Shown here piece by piece: positions 26,931 to 35,982 of a stretch of DNA of 64,000 nt. The number at the start of each line of letters is the position of its first letter. Positions within the stretch are counted from its first letter, which is position 1. A program made the translations under genes and the position numbers. Under the pieces are notes generated by a model. That model worked only from the letters and a program-made list of their open reading frames with translations, was not told the DNA's origin and did no database searches. Origin of the DNA: Bacteroidota bacterium (GTDB lineage Bacteria; Bacteroidota; Bacteroidia; Chitinophagales; Chitinophagaceae); NCBI GenBank assembly GCA_013289015.1, contig JABDAV010000004.1, positions 1 through 64,000 on the forward strand, written 5' to 3'.

Positions 26931-29489
26931 TTATTTGATAGTAAATCTCATACCGAAGTAAAACATTCTTCCTGTTACAGAACCCCAAACCAGCGATGCA
27001 TCAAAGTATGGACTGAAAGGCTGGTCTGCCGCAATAATTGCATCTTTCTGTACAGAGTTGGTGAGGTTCTCACAGCCAATATATATTTCGAACGGATCTT
27101 TTGTTCCGATAGTCTTGCTTACCTGGGCATTCATCATAACGAATGAAGGTGAATAAGCAGGTCGTTGATATTCGGCAGGATTTGCTGTTGTCGACGGTAA
27201 TCTTTTCCTGCCGCTGTAAGTAATTGTATAATCAAATTTCCAGCCATTAAATTCATAACCAATATTTCCAAATGCCCTGTTCCTTGAGAGTAATGGCTTT
27301 TCTAAAAGCTGATCACCATAAGTTGTTTTCACATCAAATAAACGATAGGCTAACTTAACATCCAGCTTCGCCAAAGGCGTAAACGAGACCTCACTTTGAA
27401 AACTGTTTGAGTATGATTTACCTGTAAGGTTATAAAACTTAACTACGCCCGGGTCTTCTAGATCAACTACCATCTGGTTCGTAAAATCATTCCTGAAAAA
27501 ATCTAATCCCAATGAGGCTGTACGGGCAAATAGCTGAAACTTTTGGTCGGCCGTTATACCTTTATTCCATGCAACCTCAGGCTTTAAACCATAGGCGCCG
27601 TTTGCAGTTGAAGCAATAATTTCTACTGTTCTTGAACTGACAAAGACGCTGTTGTTCTCCGCAAAAATATCCGCTGTTCTCTGTCCCCTGCCTGCACTTA
27701 ATCTTATCACTGTGTTTTTAAATGGTTGATACCTTACATTCAGCCGGGGCGTTGTAAACCATCCGTATAAATTGTTATGGTCTTCCCTGATGCCTGCAAC
27801 CAAATCAAATTTTGTTGAAGGTGTATAGGTGTATTCGAAGAATGCACCGGGAACCGCTTCTGTTCTTTTGTAATTATCTGTTTTAAAATCTTCGTTGTAT
27901 TTATCATATTGAAAACTTAAGCCCGTACGAAACTTATGTATGGTTGTATGGATGATGGATTGATAAATAAGATTGGAATAAAAACTCTGCTGGTGCGCAT
28001 CGTAGTTCGTAAAACCAAAGTATGAGTTTTGAGTATGATCGAAAGCAGACAACTGTAAGCCGATGCTCTTATATCTTTTTTCAGGAAACACATAACCCAA
28101 CTTACCAAATGCCTCATATCGCTTTGTATTGATGCCTAATCCGTAACTGTTGGTAGTAAACTTATCCGTTGCTGCATTATAATTCGTTTGCCCGCCTGTT
28201 CTGTCATCAGTTAATATTTTGAAACCGAACTGCGATATTAAGCCTTTGTTGTTATCAAATCCCCATTTATTGGCAACAGTAAATAAATTGCCTGTTGGTA
28301 AATCCCTGAAACCATCTTTATTGAAATCTAAATTTTGATTGTGCAAAAAATCGTTGTGCAGTAATACTTCAGTTGACCATTTGTTGCCAAGCTTTTGAGA
28401 CAGGTTTAAATTCAAATCTGTTTTTCCAAAACTATTAGTGTACACATTTGCATACAGCCTTTCACTTGCTGCAGGTTTTTTTAGTTCAACATTTATTTGT
28501 CCTGCAATACTTTCAAATCCATTTGCCACAGACCCTGTGCCTTTGCTCAATTGTATACTTTCAATCCAGGAGCCGGGAATTGAATTTAAACCCAATGATG
28601 TTGCCAAACCTCTTGGGCCTGGAAGGTTCTCAACTGTTAATTGTGTATAGATACCCGCTAAACCCAACAGTTGAATTTGTTTTGAGCCTGTTACAGCGTC
28701 ATTATAAGAAACATCAACCGAAGGATTGGTTTCAAAACTTTCACTGAGGTTACAACACGCTGCCTTGAAAAGTTCTTTCTGTGTAATGTTTTGTGTTCTG
28801 TAAATATCTGCTGAACTGATATAGGTGCTTCTTAAAGTTGATGTAACCTTTACATCTTTTAACTGGTTGCCTGGTGCCAGTACAATGTTCAGTTCTTTTG
28901 CCGGCGTTACTGAAATGGTGTCCGCCCTGAAACCCGTATAGCTTACTATTATTCTTTCTCCTTCGGGCTTTAAAGTGAATACACCGTTATCGTCCGTTAC
29001 GGTTCCTGAATTTTTTCCAGGCCACATTATAGTTGCACCCGCCAAAGGTTTGAATGAACCTTTATTGTCTTCTTCCAGGACAACGCCTTTTATCTCATCT
29101 TTCGATGATAAATTAACTGTTGTTGTGCCAGTTATATTTTGATTGTTTGTACTGTCCATGCTTTTCATATCACGATAGTAACAACAGGCCGGTAAAGATT
29201 GATAAATGATGTCCTTTGCTTTTTTGTTTTCTACATCATGACCTGCATCGAGAATACGCTTTTGCACCTTATCCAATGTTGTTTTGGACGGGTCGTAAAC
29301 AAGCGTGAGCATCTTAGTATCTACGTTCCATGAAGCAGAAACAACACCTTTCCCTTTTGATGCTGTTTCAATCCGGGGTTTACAATAAGCAGCACAAACA
29401 CCATACACTTTGAAAGTAACGGTTGTATCGGTTTCAGCAAACGATGCCTGTATCATCAATACGAATAATGAAATAAAAATGTATCTCAT
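26931..29489 (-). CDS. TonB-dependent receptor with N-terminal HMA-like metal-binding domain
   Basis: An 852-residue outer membrane receptor. After the signal peptide (ending SFAE) comes a heavy-metal-associated-like domain (about 22-90) with Cys residues in VYGVCAAYCKP, a CxxxC instead of the usual CxxC, then a Cys pair in SLPACCYYRD. A carboxypeptidase-regulatory-like beta-sandwich follows (about 134-212), then the TonB plug (about 235-350, with QIQLLGLAGIYTQLTVENLP) and the 22-strand barrel ending in FGMRFTIK. It is the last gene of a leftward operon with a heavy-metal-binding-domain protein and a HYC_CC_PP-type protein, so the substrate is probably a metal ion or metal complex, copper being a fair guess. 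Confidence 0.88.
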   Translation of the reverse strand: MRYIFISLFVLMIQASFAETDTTVTFKVYGVCAAYCKPRIETASKGKGVVSASWNVDTKMLTLVYDPSKTTLDKVQKRILDAGHDVENKKAKDIIYQSLPACCYYRDMKSMDSTNNQNITGTTTVNLSSKDEIKGVVLEEDNKGSFKPLAGATIMWPGKNSGTVTDDNGVFTLKPEGERIIVSYTGFRADTISVTPAKELNIVLAPGNQLKDVKVTSTLRSTYISSADIYRTQNITQKELFKAACCNLSESFETNPSVDVSYNDAVTGSKQIQLLGLAGIYTQLTVENLPGPRGLATSLGLNSIPGSWIESIQLSKGTGSVANGFESIAGQINVELKKPAASERLYANVYTNSFGKTDLNLNLSQKLGNKWSTEVLLHNDFLHNQNLDFNKDGFRDLPTGNLFTVANKWGFDNNKGLISQFGFKILTDDRTGGQTNYNAATDKFTTNSYGLGINTKRYEAFGKLGYVFPEKRYKSIGLQLSAFDHTQNSYFGFTNYDAHQQSFYSNLIYQSIIHTTIHKFRTGLSFQYDKYNEDFKTDNYKRTEAVPGAFFEYTYTPSTKFDLVAGIREDHNNLYGWFTTPRLNVRYQPFKNTVIRLSAGRGQRTADIFAENNSVFVSSRTVEIIASTANGAYGLKPEVAWNKGITADQKFQLFARTASLGLDFFRNDFTNQMVVDLEDPGVVKFYNLTGKSYSNSFQSEVSFTPLAKLDVKLAYRLFDVKTTYGDQLLEKPLLSRNRAFGNIGYEFNGWKFDYTITYSGRKRLPSTTANPAEYQRPAYSPSFVMMNAQVSKTIGTKDPFEIYIGCENLTNSVQKDAIIAADQPFSPYFDASLVWGSVTGRMFYFGMRFTIK

Positions 29490-29544
29490 TTAAATAAAAT
29501 TGAAGCACCGGATACAGAAGTTCCCGGTGCCTGTGAGGAATTTA

Positions 29545-29868
29545 TTACTGCTTCTTTTTTGACGTATATGCAACCATGTCCATTCCGCACTTAGGGCATT
29601 TACCCGGCCTGGTACATATTACATTGTCCATGGCACAGGTATACAGTTTTACAACTTCTGCCTTCATTACTTCTTTCTTTGATAAATTCTCACCGCAAAC
29701 AGGACATTTTCCTGCAGCGAAACTGATGTAATCAGGATGCATGGTGCAGGCGTAAATTAAAATTTTTGAAGTGTCTGTATTAACAGGGACCTTGTCTTGT
29801 TGGGCTTTTTGAGCAAATGATGTAACTGTTGCAAATGTTGCAAACATGCAGATAATAAGAGATTTCAT
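29545..29868 (-). CDS. Heavy-metal-binding domain (HMBD) protein, secreted
   Basis: A 107-residue secreted protein with a signal peptide (ending SFAQ) and two heavy-metal-binding units: YACTMHPD...GKCPVCGENL and YTCAMDN...GKCPKCGMDM. These are the CxMHP...PGxCPxCGM units found in front of copper efflux proteins; the second unit has MDN in place of MHP. It is likely a periplasmic or surface Cu/metal-binding protein. It lies 55 bp upstream of the TonB receptor gene in the same operon. Confidence 0.85.
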   Translation of the reverse strand: MKSLIICMFATFATVTSFAQKAQQDKVPVNTDTSKILIYACTMHPDYISFAAGKCPVCGENLSKKEVMKAEVVKLYTCAMDNVICTRPGKCPKCGMDMVAYTSKKKQ

Positions 29869-29948
29869 TAAATGATTTTATGTTTTTGAGAAATAAAGGG
29901 AATTGTCCGTAAAGAAGTGTTTACAGGTTAACAGGATAAAACATAAGA

Positions 29949-30314
29949 TCAAATTTTAAAAACGCAGTTGGATATATAAACCGGGGTCGCAGAATATAAA
30001 GGAGGGGCATGAATCCTTACGGATTGACTGCTGTTACTGATATCTGAATAATGTATTTCAAAACATGAATTAAGCGTATGAATAAAAGTATAAGTTAAAC
30101 CGGGTATGGCAAGAGTATCGGAGACCTGGTGTACATCCCTTATTTTAAAGGATTTGTATTTTACTTTGCAGCAACCTTCTTTATCTTTTGCACCATCTGC
30201 CAATATTAACCTAACCGATTTCAGATTATTACAGCAATAATCTGCCTGTACTGCAAAACCTGTTGAGGTGAATGCATACATGAAAATGAGAAATATAATT
30301 GCTGCCCTTTTCAT
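29949..30314 (-). CDS. HYC_CC_PP-type small secreted protein
   Basis: A 121-residue protein with a signal peptide (ending TGFAVQ). It shows the pattern of the HYC_CC_PP family: DYCC near residue 27 (Asp replaces the usual His), GCCKVKYK in the middle, and HAPPLYS near the C-terminus. Members of this family are commonly found beside metal-related TonB receptors in Bacteroidota, and the Cys pairs suggest metal binding. It is the first gene of the leftward metal operon, with a candidate -7 box just upstream. Confidence 0.78.
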   Translation of the reverse strand: MKRAAIIFLIFMYAFTSTGFAVQADYCCNNLKSVRLILADGAKDKEGCCKVKYKSFKIRDVHQVSDTLAIPGLTYTFIHTLNSCFEIHYSDISNSSQSVRIHAPPLYSATPVYISNCVFKI

Positions 30315-30324
30315 ATTTCAAATG

Positions 30325-30332
30325 CAAAAGTA
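30325..30332 (-). promoter_or_regulatory. Candidate -7 box (TACTTTTG) of the metal operon
   Basis: Minus-strand TACTTTTG matches TAnnTTTG and ends 10 nt before the ATG of the HYC_CC_PP-type gene. No convincing -33 element was found at the expected distance. Confidence 0.4.
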
Positions 30333-30376
30333 ATCATTTGCCGGACTAATTTAGATTATTGACCATACATACAATT

Positions 30377-30790
30377 TCCTTCCCCGCAGAGTGTACTTCA
30401 CTAATCATCCGCAAGAAAAACATGCAGGCACTCTGCGCATCAGGGTACTTAAGTTGCCATACTTTACTATTGCTTAATAGCGTCCCGGAATGCAGAACGG
30501 ATAAATTTTTAGAACAGAACAGGATTACATGCATTGCGAATCCTACCACCAGCAGTTTGCAAATACAGGATGTATTATCCACCCAAAACAAGCTTACAGT
30601 TAACATGAATTCGGCTTAAGCCTGAAAGGCTTTAATATAAATAGCCTTCGATGTAATCGGAGGATAAAATCGTGATTAATCAATTGAACCCCTGCAGGGT
30701 TCAATGTTGTTCATCCATTTTTTACCCCGCAATCCTTGCGCGGTTATTCAAATTAAATCCTTTCGGGATTACTTTATGCTTAACCCGAAC
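30377..30790 (+). repeat. Dispersed hairpin-rich repeat, copy A
   Basis: About 410 bp, non-coding. It begins with inverted arms CGCAGAGTG / CACTCTGCG about 42 bp apart and ends with a chain of short hairpins: AAGCCTGAAAGGCTT, GAACCCCTGCAGGGTTC, ACCCCGCAATCCTTGCGCGGT (imperfect here) and AATCCTTTCGGGATT. The same order is found in copies at 30.86 and 39.92 kb. Open frames inside it are not kept between copies. The sequence ends at a block also found beside the TonB receptor (26.9 kb). Confidence 0.85.
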
Positions 30791-30863
30791 TCACGTTACA
30801 TTTATTGATTTGAATGGCAATGTAAAGCTACAGGCTGTTGCCAATGCCCTATCTTATAACTTC

Positions 30864-31250
30864 CTTCTCCGCAGAGTGTCCTTCACTAATCATCAGGCAG
30901 ACAAAACATGCAGGCACTCTGCGCATCAGGGTACTTAAGTTGCCATACTTTACTATTGCTTAATAGCGCCCCGGAATGCAGAACGGATAAATTTTTAGAA
31001 CAGAACAGGATTACATGCATTGCGAATCCTGCACCGGCTGTTTGCAAATACAGGATGTATCATCCAACCAAAAACAAAGCTTACAGTTAACATGAATTCA
31101 GCTTAAGCCTGAAAGGCTTTAATATAAATAGCCTTCGATGTAATCGGAGGATAAAATCGTGATTAATCAATTGAGCCCTTGCGGGGTTCAATGTTGTTTA
31201 TTCATTTTTTACCCCGCAATCCTTGCGAATGGCAATGTAAAACCGCAGGC
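30864..31250 (+). repeat. Dispersed hairpin-rich repeat, copy B
   Basis: Direct, near-tandem second copy of the 30.38-kb repeat, about 90% alike by eye, lacking the last hairpin (AATCCTTTCGGGATT). Copies A and B are each followed by a short segment with inverted arms TGGCAA / TTGCCA (about 30815-30845 and 31231-31260), so the duplicated unit seems to include that element. No gene was found between 30315 and 31459. Confidence 0.85.
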
Positions 31251-31459
31251 TGTTGCCAATACCTGCCTTATAATTTAAAAATCACTCACCATTTCAATAC
31301 ACTCCTGTTTCGTTATATTGGCGATAAAAGCATGCTACAGGCAATTATGTACTGAAGACAGAGGCAGGTAATGAAAATGGTAATAAAGCAGTGCGTGAAA
31401 GAATGAGTGGTTACTTATCGCATTCGTGCGCCAGCGCGATGATGCTGGCATGAAAATCC

Positions 31460-31849
31460 TTAAAAAGCATTTTCATCATCCGGTTGATTTAGCTTTTCGA
31501 GCAGCTTATTATTTTTTTCAAGCTCTTCATAAAAACGGCTGCGCCAGTATTCTATTATTTCCGTTGCCTCCTCCAGGGTTTTAGGCTTTGATTTATAAGG
31601 CGGGGATGGCATTTCTTCCAAACTGTATTCAGGCATAGAGGGAAAATCTTCCCTGAAATTATGGTTTAAGGCTTTACCATATTTTTCAAGTATTTCAAAT
31701 GAAAGATCAGGGTCTTCTACATGTGTATAAAAACTGCGGCGGGTTTTATAACCTGCACGTTTTACAATTTGCGTTATACTAAGATCACTTTCGGCAGCAA
31801 CCTGTTTGAGGATTTCTCCACGATGAATTTTTTTCTTTTTTTCCGGCAC
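31460..31849 (-). CDS. HTH-type DNA-binding protein
   Basis: A 129-residue protein starting with GTG. Residues about 8-45 (GEILKQVAAESDLSITQIVK) form a helix-turn-helix of XRE/phage-repressor-like type, and the C-terminal third is a charged amphipathic helix (EEATEIIEYWRSRFYEELEK) likely used for dimerisation. A short palindrome, TTATACA-N9-TGTATAA, lies about 30 bp upstream and could be its own operator. It stands alone at the left edge of the segment bounded by dispersed repeats. Confidence 0.72.
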   Translation of the reverse strand: MPEKKKKIHRGEILKQVAAESDLSITQIVKRAGYKTRRSFYTHVEDPDLSFEILEKYGKALNHNFREDFPSMPEYSLEEMPSPPYKSKPKTLEEATEIIEYWRSRFYEELEKNNKLLEKLNQPDDENAF

Positions 31850-31879
31850 CTTGTAAAGAAATAAACATAAATGTGTAAA

Positions 31880-31902
31880 TTATACATACATAATGTGTAT
31901 AA
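31880..31902. promoter_or_regulatory. Candidate operator of the HTH gene
   Basis: Inverted repeat TTATACA (31880-31886) / TGTATAA (31896-31902) with a 9-nt spacer, overlapped by direct repeats of ATGTGTAAATT / ATGTGTATAAATT. It sits 31 bp upstream of the GTG start in very AT-rich promoter-like DNA. Confidence 0.4.
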
Positions 31903-32036
31903 ATTTTAAATAAATTGTATATTATTTATATAATTTTTGTACATTTACATTTTGTTGAAATAAAGAAAAGCAAATAACCTTTACTCAATAATTTTGCGGT
32001 TCTTCATGAAATAATTTGAAGCAATTCGCTTTAGTC

Positions 32037-32153
32037 TCGCATTGAAAACTGGTAATTTTTAAATGTGAACGGGACAATAAGTTGAATAGCTCACGCCTGA
32101 AAAGGGCGTGGGCTCACTTATTCGTTCACAGGTATACCAGTACCTCAATGCGG
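32037..32153. repeat. 117-bp nested inverted repeat (MITE-like or structured RNA)
   Basis: Five successive complementary blocks fold inward: GCATTGA/TCAATGC, ACTGGTA/TACCAGT (as TACCAGT at 32135), GTGAACG/CGTTCAC, AATAAGT/ACTTATT, and CACGCC/GGGCGTG around a TGAAAA loop. The outer arms (17-18 bp with few mismatches) resemble terminal inverted repeats. It could be a miniature transposable element or a structured transcript. No T-run follows it, so a simple terminator is unlikely. The rest of 31850-32337 is AT-rich and shows no gene. Confidence 0.65.
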
Positions 32154-32337
32154 TAAGTTGAGATCTGCGCTCTTTTTTCGTGTCCTGAAGCAGAGGGAAC
32201 AAAATAGAAAGCAGTTGAAAAATGAGTGTTTCTTAATGAAGGCTGCCGGTTGCAACCGGAATGGCTTTAAAAAAGAAAACAAACTTACATAGACTAATAG
32301 CGGATAAAGGATCGCAGCATGATAAAACCTTAATGCC

Positions 32338-32772
32338 ATGCACCGCTATTTAAAAGCCAAACACAAAACACAGGCTGTATCAACCGGCAGTAGTGTCGCT
32401 GCACCCCACCCCAACCTTCAGGAGCAACTCCCTGTAAAAGATTTCTCCAGGCAGTACTCTTCTGTAGGGTATGGTGGCCAGGAACACCAGTACTCCCCTT
32501 TAGGGGATGGGGGCAAAGATGGGATCAACCTGTACGAACAACTGTTGGCACAAGGCTTCTCCAAAGAAGATATACACAGCGCTTTTCATAAAGTAATTAT
32601 GCACCGTGCAGCCTGCAGAAAGGTGTATGAACAATTACCCCTTACCGGTAAAATAAAATGGCATTGTAAAAAATATTCAGAACAAGTAACCGGTTCTCTT
32701 TTACGCTTAACGGCAAAAGGCTTAATGCTGCTTAAAACACAGTTTGCCAAAAAACCGAAGAACCCGGTATAG
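32338..32772 (+). CDS. Hypothetical basic protein
   Basis: A 144-residue frame starting MHRYLKAKHKT, basic, without signal peptide. The C-terminal half (LYEQLLAQGFSKEDIHSAFH onward) looks helical and plausible as protein. The middle (about 38-60) contains low-complexity sequence with the palindrome CCCCTTTAGGGG, as if a small repeat had inserted in frame. The function is not recognised. The following 240 bp to susC hold only short repeated words (GAGTTGA, AACTATGAACTATC). Confidence 0.45.
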   Translation: MHRYLKAKHKTQAVSTGSSVAAPHPNLQEQLPVKDFSRQYSSVGYGGQEHQYSPLGDGGKDGINLYEQLLAQGFSKEDIHSAFHKVIMHRAACRKVYEQLPLTGKIKWHCKKYSEQVTGSLLRLTAKGLMLLKTQFAKKPKNPV

Positions 32773-33013
32773 GAGAGGGTTCATAGGGAATGGTTCATAG
32801 ATCATGGTTAAAGTTTACGAGTTGACAAGTTCACGGGTTATGAGTTGAGAATAGTAAATCGTAAGCTATAAAATATGAGCCATCAACTATGAACTATCAG
32901 CTACCAACTACATAACAACGATTGCTGCCGGCAATGAAACACTAAACCATTCAACTGCGGCGCAATAAGCGATGGCATCGCAACCATTTCTTCATTTTAA
33001 AAATTAAACTGCA

Positions 33014-35971
33014 ATGAAAATGAAAACATGCATTGCGGCCCTGCTATTGCTATGCGCATACGGCAGGCTGCAGGCGCAACAGGTGCTGAAAGGCAAAGTG
33101 ATCAATGCCATCACCAGCGAACCGGTAGCAGGTGCATCCGTATCACTTGAATCAACAAAACAGGGCACTGTTACCAATGCCGATGGGGCATTTACCCTCA
33201 CGGTTCCCATACCCGATACCCTCGTGGTAAGCCACATCAATTTTATCACGCAACGCATAGCGGTTAACCCGCTTCATCTTCAACCGCTGCTGGTAGAAGT
33301 AGAAGAAGCGGGCCACCAGCAGGATGAAGTAGTTATAATAGGTTATGGCACTACCTCAAAAAGGTTCAACACCGGCTCGGTAAGCACGGTTACCGGTAAA
33401 ATTATCAGTCAGCAGCCGGTTACCAATGTGCTGGCAGCTATTCAGGGTCGCGCTCCCGGTGTATTCGTAAGTACCCAAAACGGGCTTCCGGGCGGCAATA
33501 TTACAGTACAGGTAAGAGGTAAAAATTCTATAGATGCGGGTAATAACCCACTCTATGTAATAGATGGCGTACCATTTATATCGGTGCCGCTCAACAACGG
33601 GAAGGCAGACATTGAATTTGCAAGCGGACCCATCAGCCCGCTGAACAGCATCAATCCTGCCGATATAGAAAGCATAACTATTTTAAAAGATGCCGATGCA
33701 ACCGCCATTTACGGCTCAAGGGGCGCTAACGGGGTTGTGCTGATCACCACCAAAAAAGGAGAAGCGGGCGCAACCAAAACAACGGTTAACTTTTATGACG
33801 GCATCAGCAAAGCAACAGATCGCAGCCAGCTGCTTACGTTGCCACAATATTTAATGATAAGAAGGGAAGCTTTTGCCAACGACAGTACGCCGCCCGATGT
33901 GTACAATGCTCCTGATCTTGTAGTATGGGATACTGCCAAAAGTACAAACTGGCAGCAGTATATATTGGGTGGAACAGATCATGTACAAAACATAAATGCC
34001 GGCATCAGCGGCGGCAATGACATGACCTCTTTTTTAATAGGAGGCAATTACCGGCATGAAACCAGTATATTGCCCGGAGAACAATACTACAGCCGCGGCG
34101 GAGCGCATATAAACATCAGCCATCATGATAAAAACAACAGGACAGGCCTAAGCTTTACGGCAAGCTACACAGGCGATAAAAATGTGCAACCGCCTCCCAT
34201 GGATGGCTATACGATGCTGCCGCCCGATTTTCCCATGTATAATCCTGATGGAAAATTAAACTGGGACCTGTTTACACTTAACCCCTCTGCCACGCTGATG
34301 CAGCCTGCAGAAAGCAAAACCACCACACTTACCAGCAATCTTGTTGTATACTATGCTATTACAAAAGCCCTTAAATTAACAGTAAGCGGCGGATATACCA
34401 GTACTGAACTAAAGCAATATGCAATACAGCCTCTTGCGAGCCTGAATCCTTTATTTGGCGAACCCAACGGCGCTATTTCCGGCAATACGGCTTATGAAGC
34501 TGTTATAGCAGAACCGCAACTGAATTATGAAAAGCAGATTGGAGCAGGCAAACTTACTGTTCTGGCAGGAGGAAGCTGGCAAAACAGTAATAGTACCGCC
34601 ACTGTAATTCATGCCATTAATTATAGTAATGAAGCTTTGTTATACAGCCTGGGCGCTGCAGGCGGCATAGACTATATTAATGACAGCTATACCAATTATA
34701 AATATGTATCTGGCTTTGGAAGGGTTAACTATAACCTGCTGCAACGGTATATATTAAATATTGATTTCAGAAGAGATGGTTCCTCGCGTTTCGGGCCAGG
34801 CAGGCAGTACGGAAATTTTGGTGCGGCCGGTGCCGCCTGGTTATTTTCGGAAACACAGTGGGCAAAGAGCCGTTTACCCTGGCTTAACTATGGCAAGCTG
34901 AGAGCAAGTTACGGGATAACAGGAAATGACGGGATACAGGACTACCAGTATATGAGCAGCTACAGACCTGGTGTAAGTTACGCGGGAGTTACTACTATTT
35001 ATCCTGTGCGGATAGCCAACCCTGATTATGAATGGGAAACCAATAAAAAAACAGAAATAGCACTGGAGACAGGAGTGTTGCATAACCGGGTGAGAATAAA
35101 TGCAGGCTGGTACAGTAACCGAAGCAGCAATCAACTGGTGCAATACCCGCTTGCTTCGCAGGCAGGTTTCAACAGTTATGAATATAACCTGCCGGCAATT
35201 ATAGAAAATAAGGGATGGGAATTTGAACTAAGTTCAGATAACATTAAAAGCCGGTTAAACTGGACAACAAACGTTAACCTTACCGTTGCAGGCAACAAAC
35301 TGGTTTCTTTTCCCGGTATAGAAAAAACCAGCTATGCCAGCCGGTATGTTGTGGGGCAAAGCCTGGATGTAATAAAAGGATTCAGGTTTTTAGGCATTGA
35401 TCCTGCAAACGGAGTGGCAAAATATGAAGATGTAAATAAAGACGGCGTAATATCTGCACCGGCGGATTATGTGGTTACAGGCAACCAGTCCCTGGCCTTT
35501 TATGGAGGTATTGATAACAGTTTTACCTATCAGGGCTTTGAGCTGAGTATATTCTTACAATTTGTTAAACAGGAAGGGTTAAGACCGTCTTTCGCGCCCG
35601 GATTTGATTATGCATCTAATGATAACGCGATTGTTCTGAACCGCTGGCAAAACCCTGGTGATATAACAAATGTGCCCAGGGCAGCTACGGTTTACGGAAC
35701 AGAAGCCTGGAATGCCAACCTGGACCTTTCTACTTCCAGCGCCATTGTAACAGATGCCTCCTACTGCAGGTTTAAAACCGTGTCTTTTTCTTATCAATTA
35801 ACACCCTCAACATCAAAAAAAATAGGAATGAAGCAGGCAAGGGTGTTTGTGCAGGCAGAGAACCTGTTTACTATTTCCGGTAAAGAACGCACCGACCCCG
35901 AGTTGCTTACAACAGGCGGCGGCATACCTCCCTTGCATAGTTATGTGGCTGGTATTGAAATAACCTTTTAA
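33014..35971 (+). CDS. SusC/RagA family TonB-linked outer membrane protein
   Basis: A 985-residue SusC-type outer membrane importer. It has a signal peptide (ending LQAQ), a carboxypeptidase-regulatory-like domain (about 25-90), the SusC plug with the family signature around QVRGKNSIDAGNNPLYVIDG (about 166-185) and ATAIYGSRGANGVVLITTKKG, then the large barrel. The first residues of the mature protein lack an extended STN domain, so it is unlikely to signal to a FecR. It is followed by SusD after 11 bp. The segment is visibly more GC-rich than the xylan locus. The substrate is unknown; the TlpA-like third gene suggests peptide or redox-linked cargo rather than glycan, as no hydrolase is near. 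Confidence 0.93.
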   Translation: MKMKTCIAALLLLCAYGRLQAQQVLKGKVINAITSEPVAGASVSLESTKQGTVTNADGAFTLTVPIPDTLVVSHINFITQRIAVNPLHLQPLLVEVEEAGHQQDEVVIIGYGTTSKRFNTGSVSTVTGKIISQQPVTNVLAAIQGRAPGVFVSTQNGLPGGNITVQVRGKNSIDAGNNPLYVIDGVPFISVPLNNGKADIEFASGPISPLNSINPADIESITILKDADATAIYGSRGANGVVLITTKKGEAGATKTTVNFYDGISKATDRSQLLTLPQYLMIRREAFANDSTPPDVYNAPDLVVWDTAKSTNWQQYILGGTDHVQNINAGISGGNDMTSFLIGGNYRHETSILPGEQYYSRGGAHINISHHDKNNRTGLSFTASYTGDKNVQPPPMDGYTMLPPDFPMYNPDGKLNWDLFTLNPSATLMQPAESKTTTLTSNLVVYYAITKALKLTVSGGYTSTELKQYAIQPLASLNPLFGEPNGAISGNTAYEAVIAEPQLNYEKQIGAGKLTVLAGGSWQNSNSTATVIHAINYSNEALLYSLGAAGGIDYINDSYTNYKYVSGFGRVNYNLLQRYILNIDFRRDGSSRFGPGRQYGNFGAAGAAWLFSETQWAKSRLPWLNYGKLRASYGITGNDGIQDYQYMSSYRPGVSYAGVTTIYPVRIANPDYEWETNKKTEIALETGVLHNRVRINAGWYSNRSSNQLVQYPLASQAGFNSYEYNLPAIIENKGWEFELSSDNIKSRLNWTTNVNLTVAGNKLVSFPGIEKTSYASRYVVGQSLDVIKGFRFLGIDPANGVAKYEDVNKDGVISAPADYVVTGNQSLAFYGGIDNSFTYQGFELSIFLQFVKQEGLRPSFAPGFDYASNDNAIVLNRWQNPGDITNVPRAATVYGTEAWNANLDLSTSSAIVTDASYCRFKTVSFSYQLTPSTSKKIGMKQARVFVQAENLFTISGKERTDPELLTTGGGIPPLHSYVAGIEITF

Positions 35972-35982
35972 AAAATAATACA

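Noticed and set aside
30359-31090. Frames of 60-86 codons inside repeat copies A and B (MQALCASGYLSC...)
   Set aside because: In copy D the frame is destroyed by a deletion, and copy C diverges. Hairpins, not codons, are conserved.
31316-31453. Open frame reading NYVLKTEAGNENGNKAVRER
   Set aside because: No start signal, no family; lies next to the repeat copies and is probably chance.
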